Shown: in pieces, positions 11,638 to 22,920 of the stretch
Layout: every line of letters starts with the position of its first letter
Position numbering within the stretch: the stretch's first letter is position 1
Origin: Hevea brasiliensis
Taxonomy: Eukaryota; Streptophyta; Magnoliopsida; Malpighiales; Euphorbiaceae
DNA length: 64,000 bases
Assembly: GCF_030052815.1 (NCBI RefSeq)
Contig: NW_026614690.1
Span: 1-64,000, forward strand
Direction: 5' to 3'
The notes under the pieces: model-generated
The model's database searches: none
Told to the model about the DNA's origin: nothing
What the model saw: the letters and a program-made list of their open reading frames with translations, nothing else
Program-made: the position numbers and the translations under genes

Positions 11638-11710
11638 GCGACATCCCTCACCCGTTTACAATATAGCCGAGCAAGGTATGTCACACTATAGACGGGTGAG
11701 ATGTGTCACA
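11638..11710 (+). repeat. E2 5' LTR remnant (3' end only)
   Basis: Only the last 70 or so bases before the primer site look like LTR; upstream sequence is the AT-rich repeat. The piece holds an imperfect inverted repeat: ACATCCCTCACCCGT (11641-11655) against ACGGGTGAGATGT (11692-11704). The loop contains AGCCGAGCAAGGTATGTCAC, which is the reverse complement, with changes, of the sequence at the end of the 3' side LTR (about 24797-24825). Confidence 0.6.
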
Positions 11711-11715
11711 TTTAG

Positions 11716-11728
11716 TGGTATCAGAGCA
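11716..11728 (+). promoter_or_regulatory. E2 tRNA-iMet primer-binding site
   Basis: TGGTATCAGAGCA lies 5 bases after the LTR end. It is the standard site pairing with the 3' end of initiator tRNA-Met used to prime minus-strand synthesis. Confidence 0.92.
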
Positions 11729-11836
11729 CGGTTTAGGCGTTTCTAGGTCTAGATAGAGTCCATACTATGCATTGTATTTATAAGAGTTGAGGTGAAACTA
11801 ATCTGATCTATTTGTTTTGGTTATTTTGGTTAGGAT

Positions 11837-12945
11837 ATGGACCCAACCAGAGAGCAGTTGAGGAGGAGGTAGAGAGTCATGCTCCACCCATGGTGGCCCG
11901 GAGGCGGGAAACACTGCTCCACCGATGCAGTGCTGCACAGTCTCCATGAGCAATGTTTGACAAATGACAGAACACCACCTCCATAGCAGAAATCTTATCT
12001 GGAAAAGATCAGAAAGTTTGGAGCTGTGGATTTCTGGGTAAGAAATAAGATGAACCGATGGTAGCTAAGGCTGGTTAGATAGAGCCAGGAAAGATGCTGA
12101 AGCAACTCCACTGCACCCGGAGCGAGAACACGGAGGCGTTGTGTCCCTGCTCCAAGATGATGCATATTAGTGGTGGGACACGATTATCCGGTGAGGTGCG
12201 GCGGATCGGTGACATGGAACTTCTTTCTTGCAATTTCAAAAGAAGTATGTGGGCGATGTGTATTTAGAAGAGAGAGGAAGAGAATTCATCGGTTCTGAGA
12301 GAAAGTTGTCGGTGGTAGAGTATGAGAGAGAATTCATCAGTTAAGCCGCTATGGAAGAGAAATAGTCCCTAATAAGGTTGAGAGGTGTAGGCGATTTAAA
12401 GAAGAAGTGAGCGACAATATCAAATTAATGGTTCTGACCTTGGGGATTACTGAGACTTTGCAAAGTTAGTTGAAACTATACTAAAGGTTGAAAAAGTTAG
12501 AATTAATGAGCAGAGTAGAAGGGATAGATAGTAGAAGAGAGGTCCGGGTCAGACCAGTTCATCTTCTGCACCCAGTAAGAGGTTCAGAGGTCCTCCTACT
12601 CAGAGTCTTAGACGGGCACCAGTCGAGTCGATCCACGAGAGGTCAGGCCACGATTTACACCTAGGAGAGTCGGTCCACACCATCGATAGGTAGCTCTCGG
12701 GGATAGTGTATAGGGGACTAGCCCTTACAGCCTCTACCGTGTGCCCACATTGTCTGAAGTGGCACAGTGGCGAGTGTTGGAGAGTAACTAGAGGATGCTT
12801 TCGGTGCCGGTCCACAGATCTTTATATCAGAGATTGCCCCCATAGGACTGTTACATTTGCTCCGGTATCAGCTGACAGACTTGCCCCTGCAGCTCTAAGG
12901 GGTAGAAAGCCGGGTAAGGCTGAGGTAGTCGATACTTCATAGAGG
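11837..12945 (+). pseudogene. E2 gag remnant
   Basis: A start MDPTREQLRRR at 11837 is soon followed by stops, and the gag domain is broken throughout. Near the end, the frame 12706-12942 contains CPHCLKWHSGECW and the knuckle CFRCRSTDLYIRDC. In the second, the usual zinc-binding His is Leu. In the family, Gag forms the particle that packages element RNA. This copy cannot be expressed as one protein. Confidence 0.8.
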
Positions 12946-13043
12946 CCTGCATCAGTCGGTGAAGACTAGAGGCTAGAGTACCAGCCATAGCCTATACCAC
13001 GAGGGCTCGAAAGGAGCAGGATGCTCCAGATATCATCAGGGGT

Positions 13044-14360
13044 ATGTTCTCCCTCTACAACACATCTGTGTATGCATTGGTAGATTTAGGATCCACCCAT
13101 TCATATATCTGCATTAAGCTACCCGTAGAAAGGGGGATACAAGTAGAGGAAAGTGACCAAGATATTCTAGTCACTAATCCACTAGGCCACAGCATGGTAG
13201 TGAATAAGGTGTATAAAGGTTGCCCATTGAGGATTCAGGGGTATGAGTTCTTGGCAGACTTAATTGAATTACCTTTCCACGAATTCAATGTGATCTTGGG
13301 AATGGATTGGTTGTCACGTTATCAGGCAATAGTTGATTGTAAACTAAAGAGGATTTCTCTGAAAATTTCTGAGAATGAAGAAATAACAATTGTGGGTGAA
13401 AGGACAGACTTTTTGTCCAATGTCATCTCAGCCACTGTTGCTCACAAATTGATGAGAAAAGGCTGTAAAGCCTATTTGGCACATGTGGTTAATACTAGAC
13501 AGGCTAAGCTTGAACTGTCTAACATACCCATAGTAGGTGAGTTCTCTGAGGTATTTCCTGAAGAATTGCCTAGTTTGCCACCAGAAAGGGAAGTTAAATT
13601 TGCCATTGAGATAATGCCGGGTACAGCTCCGATCTCAATTGCTCCTTATAGGATGGCACCCACTGAATTGAAGGAGCTGAAAATCCAGTTGCAAGAATTA
13701 CTGGACAAGGGGTTTATACGCCCCAGTGTGTCACCGTGGGGAGCTTCGGTGCTGTTTGTAAAGAAGAAGGATGAGACTTTGAGGCTATGTATTGATTACC
13801 GGCAGTTGAACAAAGTGACTGTGAAAAACAAGTATCCATTACCTAGAATTGAAAATCTGTTTGATCAGTTGAAGGGAGCAGGCATATTTTCTAAGATTGA
13901 TCTCAGATTAGGGTATCATCAGCTAAGGGTAAAGGATGCAGATGTGCCTAAGACTACATTTAGGATCCGATATGGGCACTATGAATTCCTGGTGATGCCA
14001 TTTGGGTTAACAAATGCACCAGCAGCTTTCATGGACCTTATAAACTGCATCTTCCATCCATACCTAGATCGGTTTGTAGTGTTCTTCATTGATGACATCC
14101 TGGTGTATTCCAAGGATAAAGTAGAACATGATGAGCATTTGAGGATTGTTCTACAGACTTTAAAAGAAAAAAAGTTGTATGCTAAGTTGTCCAAGTATGA
14201 ATTCTGGTTGAGTGAGATTGCATTCCTTGGACACATAGTATCAGCTGATAGGATTAGAGTGGGTCCCAAGAAGATAGAAGTAGTGATGGAATGGAAGCCT
14301 TCCAGAAATGCAAGCGAGTCGAAGTTTCTTAGGGCTAGTGGGTATTCTGAAGGTTTGTGA
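13044..14360 (+). pseudogene. E2 protease and reverse transcriptase, longest open frame
   Basis: A 438-codon open stretch. Retropepsin-like active site [12 protein letters not shown] has D14, with Leu where Ser or Pro is usual, and ILGMDWL follows. RT begins at about residue 190 with [15 protein letters not shown]; then come [47 protein letters not shown] and the catalytic FIDDILVYS with D350-D351 (14091-14096). It ends in the connection domain, where the frame is lost after [10 protein letters not shown]. Many RT core residues are kept, so decay is moderate. The frame is open upstream of the Met, so the true start lay in gag-pol. Confidence 0.9.
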
Positions 14361-14479
14361 AGGGGTTTTCTTTGATAAATTGCTCCAATGACCAAGTTGC
14401 TACACAAGAATGTGAAATTTTATAGGAATGACAAATGTCAAGCCAGTTTGAGAAATTTGAAGGCTATGTTGTGAGAGGC

Positions 14480-15223
14480 ACGGTGTTAACACGACTAATG
14501 TTGGGAAAGGACTTCGTGGTCTACGGTGATGCCTCACATAAGTGGTCGCCTATGCTTCTAGACAACTAAGGCCACATGAAAAGAGCTACCCTACCCATGA
14601 TCTTGAACTAGCAGGAATCATTTTCGCACTGAAGATATGGAGGCACTACTTGTATGGTGAAAAGTGCTACATATACATAGACCACAAAAGTCTGAAATAT
14701 TTACCAACCAAGAAGGAGCTCAACCTTAGAAAAAGAAGATGGATTGAGTTCCTGAAGGATTATGATTATTTAATTGACTACCACCACAGGAAGGCAAAGC
14801 GTAATTCTTGATGCTTTGAGCAGAAAGTCCATTGCAGCTTTGAGGTCTTTGAATGCTTGTTTATGCTTAGCTTATGATGGAGCTATTTTGGCTGAGTTGC
14901 AAGTGAAGCAAAATTTGTTACAACAAATACAAGATGGGCAGAAGGTAGATGAGAAACTAATAGCTGTTATGGGTAAGATCACAAAAGAAAAGGAGAATGA
15001 GTATGAAATAAAAGAGAATGGGTGCTTGTACTATAAGGGAAGAGTGTGTGTACCAGATGATGGGGGATTGAAGACCAGTATTCTGAAAGAAACACACAGC
15101 AGTGTTTATGCTATGCACCCAAAAAGCACAAAAATGTACCATGATCTGAAGCCTCACTCTTTGGTGGCACGATATGAAGAAGGATATAGTGGCTATGTAA
15201 CTAGATGCTTGACATGTCGATAA
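14480..15223 (+). pseudogene. E2 RNase H and integrase zinc region
   Basis: Frame 14542-14811 carries [32 protein letters not shown] and IDHKSLKYL, the RNase H body. The opening D-A-S block lies in another frame (about 14522). A frameshift near 14800 leads to 14774-15223, with DALSRKS, then CLYYKGRVCVPDD, ILKETHSSVYAMHP and a degraded HHCC finger ending VTRCLTC. A large-scale reader would see RNase H continuous with integrase, as expected for pol. Confidence 0.85.
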
Positions 15224-15667
15224 GTCAAGCGAACATCAAGTTTCATCGGGTTTATTCTGACCTATAAACATACCTGAATGGAAATGGGACTGGGTCACTA
15301 TGGATTTTGTCAGTGGTCTACCTCTCACCCAGAAGAAACATGATGCAATATAGGTGATGGTGGATAGGTTGATCAAGTAAGCACATTTTCTGCCAGTCAG
15401 AACTAACTACTCACTAGAGAAGTTAGCAGAATTGTATATCAGTGAGATAGTTAGACTGCATGGAATCCCACTTTCCTTCATATCTGATAAAGACCCAAGG
15501 TTCACATCCAGATTTTGGAAGAAGTTGCAAGAAGCCTTGGGCACACAACTCTATTTTAGCATGGCTTTTCGTCCTTAAATGGATGGACAGTCAGAATGAG
15601 TAATCCAGATAAACATTGAAGCCTATTAAATTAGTACAAATATTGAATTGAAATGATAATAATAACA
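15224..15667 (+). pseudogene. E2 integrase core, first part, cut by solo LTR
   Basis: The translation gives WEWDWVTMDFVSGLP (first catalytic Asp), then stops, then [32 protein letters not shown] (second Asp) and finally MDGQSE (catalytic Glu) at about 15580-15597. At least three in-frame stops are present, some of them at W codons. The remaining core continues after the solo LTR at 19202. Confidence 0.85.
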
Positions 15668-15848
15668 TGCAATGTAACACCCCTATGTTCGGTAGTGCGT
15701 TCTACTGTTCCGGTGATCAGTGTTGTCCGGATAGCTAGAAAGCCTAGAACTACACTTAAATATTAATGAGGAGACATAAAATAATGAAATACAAGAAAAG
15801 AAAATACAAAAAAATAAAGAAAAAATAATAGCAATAAAATGTAACCAA

Positions 15849-15900
15849 GTTAAATGAGCCGAGAACCATAGCGATGGGTGACCGCACCGGGAAGTTGCGG
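15849..15900 (+). promoter_or_regulatory. 5S rRNA-like module in solo LTR
   Basis: GTTAAATGAGCCGAGA, then GCGATGGGTGACC and CGGGAAGT, follow the order of the 5S rRNA internal promoter (A-box side, then box C, then GGGAAGT). The segment sits +176 to +227 from the LTR start. The spacing between GTTAA and GATGGG is 24 bases, against about 31 in plant 5S rRNA. Pol III function is inferred only. Confidence 0.55.
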
Positions 15901-16536
15901 CGTGGACCGTTGACTAGCCCTGGACCGTGGGAAACCCTGGAAAATATTACATAATTAAAGACTTATTGAAGTATAAATGTCATTAGAAATATCAAAGAAA
16001 AATTAAATAATTAATACAAAGAAAGACGAGAAATCGAGAAAATGACAAAACTCGGTGTTACCAAAAAATCAGGAATGCAACCCGAACAGGGGCATTGTGG
16101 TCATTTGACACCCCGAGTTATCTTTTGACCTAAATTTCCATTAAAAATAAATGATATTACACTTGGAAAATATCATGAAAAATTAAAATAGTGGTACATA
16201 ATCTAAATAGCAAAAGATAGGAAGAAAATGTGGAAAATTAGAAAGTTTAACATAAAAAAATACTTTTAATCTTATTAGTGCTCCACTAACTCCACTTAAG
16301 TGGATATTTAATCAACATATGGACAGAATATGCCTTCATCTTCCTCACTTTTCAAAACCAACCGAAACCTTGGTAAAGGAAACCTCCACGGTCGAATTAC
16401 ATGCAAGCTCCACTCTTCCATCTTCAAGCCATGATCCTTGCATTTCCCTTCACTAAATTTTGCCTACACATCTTGGGAAACATATAGGCAACAAAAAGGA
16501 GAGAAAATTTCAAGGTTTTATCAAGCTCAAGTTTAG

Positions 16537-16545
16537 GTAAGTGAG
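16537..16545 (+). promoter_or_regulatory. Splice-donor-like site in solo LTR
   Basis: TTTAG|GTAAGTG is a near-consensus donor at +864 from the LTR head. Equivalent donors occur in the other long LTRs at +862 to +880. Confidence 0.5.
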
Positions 16546-17978
16546 TGTTTTCAATTCTTGTTTCATTAAAAGTGTAACCAAGGTTGTGGGTAATTGATTT
16601 ATGGAAGAATTTTTGAAGTTTGATGAATTAATGGAGATGTACATTTTGGCATCCATGGAACTTCAATATGAATAGCTTATTCTTGCATGTAAATAGTGGT
16701 TGGAATGATGATTTAAATGTTTGATTGTATTGTAGTTGAATTCCATGTGTAAGGTTTGATTTGGAAGCTTGAAAAGTGAAAATGGAAATTGATGGGTATG
16801 TGTAAACTTGTGGCAGCCTCATGAAGAAGATTGAAGTATTTGAGTTCATGAAATATTGTTGAATTATGTTATCATTGATGGCAGTATGTGTATATGAATA
16901 ATTGTTTGAATTTGGATATGTGTATAATGGTTTGAATTTGGACATGTAAATGAGGTATGTTATGTGGTTAATTGTTGTAATTAGACTTGGAAAAATTCTG
17001 AGTTATAATGTGTATGTGGAGAGTGGTTATAAGCTGCCAAAATGACAAAAAATGTGAAGTAAAGTGTGTTAATGTTATGGTACAAACCAGAATTGGCATG
17101 GAAGAATTAATTTGGTAAATGTTGGATGTGTAATTGGTAAAGGATGAACAAATTGTAATAGGGCAGTGTATGTTTTGGCTTAGAACCTTAAGTGTGTGGC
17201 TCCAATTGGTATGAGACCAATTAGAGGTGAAACTAGGCACAAAATGTGCCAACTTTCATGAAGGAAGCTTACTAAAATTCTGCTTAGAAGGTGACTTGAA
17301 AAATGACCAAATCCGGATTAGTGCTTTGAAAGCTTGAAAATTGACCATTTGGGTAGTAGTTAGTGTTTTGACCATAACTCACTCAAAACAGGTCCAAATG
17401 ACCTAAAATTTTTACCATGAATAGTTGAGACATATATCTACAATTCTTATGAAGATACCAAAGCCGAGAAATGGCCAGAACCATAGCTTGCACAAGTTCA
17501 AGTCCAAAAACTGGCCGAACCAAAAGTGACCTAAAAATGACCTAAAGTTATCATTTTGGTACATTCTGTCCAGCATTGGTAGATTGACCATAACTTGGTC
17601 TACACAACTCAGAATGACCTGAAATTTTGCCCCACATGCAATAAGACATAGACCTACAAGTTTGTAGTTTGGACCTAAACCCGAAAATCGAGGAAACTAG
17701 GTCATCTAGCTAGGTCAAATTAGTATACCGAAATCTGGCAAATTGCAATAAAATGCAATATACTTGAAAGTGAATTTGGTAACATGTACCAATAATAAAA
17801 GGCCATAAAATGTGACATATTGGTAACATTAAACCTAATTCGCCTAGAGTGTATCGAGGGTCAACATTTTAGGTTGACTAAGGAAAATAATAGAATTCAA
17901 TAAATTAATCATTAAGCCTTATTGTTAGAGACAGTTTAAATGAGTACTGAAACACTTCAAATTGTGTGTTTTGATTAG

Positions 17979-18033
17979 CAAAACTCGAGGAAGGGAAGGA
18001 AACAACAGTCGAGCCAAGAGACATTTATCAGAG
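17979..18033 (+). other. Candidate mini-exon in solo LTR
   Basis: A 55-nt segment lies between an acceptor (TTTGATTAG) and a donor-like GAG|GTTTGTAC. Similarly bounded segments occur in E3 and E4 (28224-28287, 36691-36749, 55924-55983). Confidence 0.4.
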
Positions 18034-18550
18034 GTTTGTACTGTGATTATTTCTTTTGAATTTTCAATTGAAATAAATTATGAGAATTTTGTATGTTATT
18101 GTTTTGAATTGTGAAAAATTGTTTGAATGGAAATTTGATGGATACTTATTGTTTGAAAATATTGCAATTGGTTTGAAACCACAGCTATCATGTATATTGA
18201 TTGAATTCCTCGCTAGCTTGTCTAGTGAGATGAATTGACTTTGAATTCCCTCTCTGGCGAAAGTGTTGAGGTGTGTGCCTGTTGAGGGCCAGAATAGAAT
18301 GAGTACTCATATTATTATTAGCTAGCTATGTTATTCCTCACTAGCCATTGGCTTTTGGGACGAATTGGACTTTGGAAAATGATTGAGCTGTGTGTATGAT
18401 TTGTTGATATTTATTGTGATATTGTGAAATGAAGTTTAAATTCTTTATGACATTCACTGTCTTTCAATTTAACTATGGTTTTAAGTATCCATTATTTATA
18501 TGACTTATGATTTGTGACTTAAAGTTGAATATTTTTAATGTTGTGCACCA

Positions 18551-18567
18551 CTGAGACATTGGCTTAG
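18551..18567 (+). ncRNA. Conserved LTR hairpin, solo LTR copy
   Basis: CTGAG-ACATTGG-CTTAG forms a 5-bp stem with one G-U pair. It is preceded by TGTGCACCA and followed by CG, as in the other copies. See the finding on compensatory changes. Confidence 0.5.
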
Positions 18568-19201
18568 CGAAAGCTTTTCATTCTTTATCATGAGCGACAG
18601 AGCGAGCGAGACTAGAGTGCTAGTGCTTCATTGAGAGTTCATCAGGTATATTGAGTATACTATATTTTGCATTTTGTATTGTAATGTATGTTCATTGTAT
18701 ATATATATTGTTCTTGGTTTTGAGCAGTTGTAACTTAAAATTGTACATTAAAATTGTACATTAAAATTATAAATTATCTTGGCTTGTAAAAATATTATGA
18801 TGTATATTTCTTTTATCTCAGCTTTTGAAAACATTGGAAAATTATTATGGATTTGAGTTGACAAATGTTGAGAAACTTATTGTGTTGATTGGGGGATTGA
18901 ACAAACTTATTGGAAGTGCTTTTTATAGGTTTTTGAAGAACTATTTTATTCAAAATACAGATGGCACTCTGCCAAAATTTTTACAGAAATTATTAATTCT
19001 TTAAATGTATTATCTGGTTTCACTTCAGTTAAAATTTTTTAACACCTGTAAATAGTGCTCACCACTGTAAAAAGAAGTAAGAAAAGGTTTAAAATCCCTT
19101 GTAGTGTATTTAATGGGTTATTAGTAGATGAAGTTGGTAATTCATTAGGCATACTATGGGATCATGTTATGCCTTACGGAGGGGTAGGGTGTGACATGCA
19201 A

Positions 19202-19963
19202 TATGTGATAGGTCCTTGAGGATATGCTAAGGAGTTGTTATTGAGTTTGAGGGAAGTTGAGATAGATAACTCCCAGCGCGAATTCACATACAACAATAGC
19301 TATCAAGCTAGCATACAAATGGCTCCTTATGAAGCATTGTATGGGAGGAAGTGTAGAACACCAATGTGTTGGACTGAGTTGGGTGAAGATAAGCTCGTGG
19401 GACCAGACTTGGTAAAACAAACAGAGGAGAAGGTGAAACTGATAAAGGGCAACTTGAAAATTGCCTCAAACCGACAGAAGTCTTATGCCGACTTGAAGAG
19501 AAAGGACATTGAATATGAAGTTGGCGACAAGGTGTTCCTCAAAGTATCACCGTGGAAGAAAGTATTGAGGTTCGGGAGAAAGGGTAAGTTAAGCCCTAGG
19601 TTCATTGGCCCATATGAAATTATTGAACATGTGAGTCCAGTGGCTTATCAGTTAGCTTTACCACCAGAGCTAGACAAGATCCACAATGTGTTTCATGTAT
19701 CCATGCTGAAAAGTTACAAATCAGATCCTTCACATGTCATCTCCATGGAAGAAATAGAAATACAATCGGATTTGACATATGAAGAGGAATCGATAAGGAT
19801 TCTAGCTTGGGAAGTGAAAGAACTATGGAACAAGCAGATCCCATTGGTGAAAGTGCTTTGGAGATACCACAACATTGAGGAGGCAACCTAGGAAAGTGAA
19901 GAGATAATGAGGCAACAGTTCCCTCAACTGTTTGCATCAGGTAAATTCGTGGATGAAATTTTG
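19202..19963 (+). pseudogene. E2 integrase, second part, with C-terminal chromodomain
   Basis: The frame 19235-19891 resumes the core after the solo [33 protein letters not shown], then VGDKVFLKVSPWKKVLRFG, SPRFIGPYEII (GPY/F) and HNVFHVSMLKSY. The tail RILAWEVKELWNKQIPLVKVLW is a chromodomain-like end typical of Del/Tekay. A stop at 19889-19891 replaces the usual Trp, and coding similarity then continues (REQFPQLF-like) to about 19930. Apart from that stop, this part is well preserved. Confidence 0.9.
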
Positions 19964-19977
19964 TCGGAGGAAGAAAG
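19964..19977 (+). promoter_or_regulatory. E2 polypurine tract
   Basis: The tract CGGAGGAAGAAAG abuts the TGTAACACCC head of the 3' LTR at 19978. It is the expected primer for plus-strand synthesis. Confidence 0.88.
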
Positions 19978-20147
19978 TGTAACACCCTCACTTTAGCTAG
20001 TTCGTACATTTGACTGTTCTGGTGACTAATGCCGGTCCGGATAGCCAGCATGTCTGGAACTATATTTAGACTAGGGTGAGGAGTCATAAATAACTAAATA
20101 ATAGTAAGAAAAATTAAGGAAAAATTTTAGAAATGAAATGCACTAGG

Positions 20148-20196
20148 GTTAAATGGTAGTAGCTCAGTGATGGGTGACCCTAACGGGAAGCTACTG
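20148..20196 (+). promoter_or_regulatory. 5S rRNA-like module in E2 3' LTR
   Basis: GTTAAATGG, then GATGGGTGACCC and CGGGAAGC, lie at about +171 to +219 of the LTR. The GTTAA-to-GATGGG spacing is 21 bases. Confidence 0.5.
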
Positions 20197-20672
20197 TGAG
20201 GACAGCTAGCAATCCTAAACCTGTGGGGAACCTTGTGAAATAATTTTTGGGACTCCAGGGAATGATTATGGAGGTTTCGATGACAATAGATTGCTAAGAA
20301 ACCACAAGAAAAATTAAATCAATCGGTACAGACAATTTTAGCTTGTTAAGCTAAACGAAGGGCATTTTGGTAATTTCACCTTTGGAGACAATTTTTGACC
20401 AACTTGTCCATTTAAGTAAGTGAATTTTATGAAATAAAATATGAAAAAATATTGTTAAAAATTTAATTAAAAATGAGTAGAAAAGGAAAGAAAAGAAAAT
20501 GAAATTAAAAACCTAATTCTGACATCATGCATTTGCAAGCATGATGCAATAAAAATGTGTTAGCTAATCAAAGCTTAACAAGCATATTTAAACTTTATTA
20601 AAAAGAAGAAAACAAGTCAAACTTGAAAAAAAAGCCATCAGCCACCCTCTTCACCTTCTTGGCCGAACTATA

Positions 20673-20690
20673 GAGAGAGAGAGAGAGAGT
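20673..20690. repeat. Short (GA)n run
   Basis: A GA run in the E2 3' LTR leader region. Confidence 0.9.
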
Positions 20691-22515
20691 TCCACCATTG
20701 TTATCCCATTAAAGCTTCATCTCCCATTTGGTTACACCTTAAAACCCCTTATTCCTTTTAATAAAAATTATCCTTGCACCTTGGGCAAGCTTAAGGAAGC
20801 AAAAATTTGACGAAAACTTGAAGATTGGCAAGCTCAAGTTGGAACTCAAGAGAGGTTAGTGCCATATTCAAGTTATTTCCTTTCTTTAACCCTTGCTAGT
20901 GAAGTGAATTAAGTTAAATTCTTATGAAATTGAAAGAAGGTGATGAACAATTGAAGGGTCAATTTTCAACAGCCAAGAGAGGGTTAGGGTTTTGATGGTT
21001 TAGTTGAAATTAAGTTTGTATATTAATGTTAATGGATGTGTATATATGAATTAGAATTGAAATTTTATGAGTTTGTATGAGATTAAGAATTGGATTAATT
21101 AGGGTTTGTGACTAAATTGGGGATTTTATGCCATGAGGGTTGATTGGTGTTCTAATGGTCAATTAGTAACCATTTAAAGTGAATTGACCATAATTTAGAA
21201 TGATTTGTGGCATTGGAATGTGAATTAGGTGATGTCCCAATTGTGCCAGAATTTCTGGACTTGAGTCTAGTAGGTTTGGGCAGCCTTAACTGGACTTGTG
21301 TAGCTCCAATTGGTGCAAGACCAATTGGAGGTGAAATTTGACACATAATGCCACATTTTTGGTGAAGAAACCCTGCCCAAAAAACCAACTTAAGTTGACC
21401 TAAAAATTGCCTCAATCTGGGTAACCAACATGCTGGCCCTGGAAAAATGATCAAATGAATAGTATTTGTTCAAATGGTCATAACTCAGTGTAGAAATATC
21501 CAATTAACCTGTTTTTATGTCAATGGAAAGCTTAGACAATTTAGAACAACTTTCATGGGGAAAATAAACCCAAATTCTGGCCATAACCCACTTGAATTGC
21601 TAGCCAAAATTAGGACACCAAAACTGCCAGAATCAAATTTGGCCAGCCATGGGAAAAATGGCATAACATGAGCTACAAAACTCCAAATGGAGTGATTCAA
21701 AAATGGAATTAAAGTAGACACAATAAGGAATAACTTTGATGAAGAGAGTATAGCTAAATTTTTACTGTAGAAAGATCTAATGAAACAGTGAACTTAGGTG
21801 ACCCAAAACTGAGAATTTGAGATAATGTCCATTGGGCTTAGAATTGAATTTGGCAACCAATGCCAACACATATAATGTTCAAAATGTGGTATGTTGGTGT
21901 TATTAGAACTAACATACCTATTGTTTATGAAAAAGTCAACATTTTGATTAACTAGTAAAGTGAATAGTAACTATTAAATATCAAATACAAAGAATTACAC
22001 AGTTAACTTTGTAACATGCCCTAGCATGCTTAGTATGATTGGTTTGGATAGGTTGGCATTTCAATAGAGTTCCGATAGCAGTACTGCATATGACATCATG
22101 CTGCATATGACATCATGCCATTCTGTGATTTATGGCTCTTGTGGCCATTCTGCAATACTATGGCTTTTGGCCATTCTGATACTCTTGATTTTACTTGGCC
22201 TTGTGCCTGATGCTTATTACGGCTTATTAGCTATTCTGTTGGACACCTGGAGAGACTTTGTGACCGATAGTGTGATGGCCAGAGGTACTTGATACCCAGT
22301 GCCAGTTTACTCATTTATCCAGTCCGGTCAATTTGCATAGGTTACTTGGGCAACTAAATTAAGTTTTAATAAATTGTTATTAAATAATGAACATAAAAAG
22401 TACCAAATAATAATATTATTATTATTATTTACCAAAATTTCTGTTTGCATAAAATATCAACAAGAGACCTGCATATTTAATTATTTCAGTTTATTTTTAT
22501 TTTATATTAGCACCA

Positions 22516-22533
22516 CTAAGCTGTATTGCTTAG
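22516..22533 (+). ncRNA. Conserved LTR hairpin, E2 copy
   Basis: CTAAGC-TGTATT-GCTTAG is a perfect 6-bp stem. It follows TTAGCACCA and is followed by CG. Compared with E3 (CTGAGT/ACTCAG), two stem positions changed on both strands in a pairing-preserving way. Confidence 0.6.
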
Positions 22534-22870
22534 CGCATCACTGTTTGCCATGCGTAGGTACTGAAGACACCGATAGAGAGCCCAGCAGACCTCAAACTAG
22601 GTGAGCGTCCTGATCTGCATAGAGTTCAGTGTCATCTCCACTACTGTACATCTTGGTAGGACTATTAGGTTTTCTTTTGTATTTTGTATTTTATATTTTG
22701 TAATAGACGTTAGTTTTTGTTTTATACATTATAAACTCATGGCTATCCGGACAAGTCAGAATGTCTGAAACTACATTTAAATGGTAGTGAGCAGGCATAA
22801 AATGATGGAATAAATGATAAGAAAATACAAGAAAAATTAAGAAAAAATAAAGGAGATGAAATGTAACTAG

Positions 22871-22920
22871 GTTAAACGAGCCGGAACCGTAGTGATGGGT
22901 GACCGCACTATGAAGTTACG
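22871..22920 (+). promoter_or_regulatory. 5S rRNA-like module in truncated LTR
   Basis: GTTAAACGAGCCGGAA, then GATGGGTGACCGCAC and GAAGTTACGG. The GTTAA-to-GATGGG spacing is 23 bases. Confidence 0.5.

Larger units (their letters stand above)
15668..19201 (+). mobile_element. Solo LTR with target duplication
   Basis: The LTR spans 15673-19196 (3524 bp) and runs TGTAACACCC to GGGTGTGACA. It is bounded by the 5-bp duplication TGCAA at 15668-15672 and 19197-19201. No internal retroelement region is present, so it results from LTR-LTR recombination. Its head and tail match those of E3 and E4, placing it in the same broad family. It sits inside the E2 integrase and is therefore younger than E2. 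Confidence 0.95.
19978..22737 (+). repeat. E2 3' LTR, tail missing
   Basis: The head TGTAACACCCTCACTTTAGC matches the E5 LTR at 62357. It contains a 5S-like module (20148-20196), a TGACATCATGC...GCATGATGCA inverted repeat (20519-20547), a donor-like AGAG|GTTAGT (20855) and the hairpin (22516-22533). The LTR ends without its terminal TGTTACA at about 22737, where another LTR begins. Confidence 0.8.

Noticed and set aside
12600..12815. Minus-strand 71-codon frame in E2
   Set aside because: It is antisense to the gag remnant and has no recognisable family.
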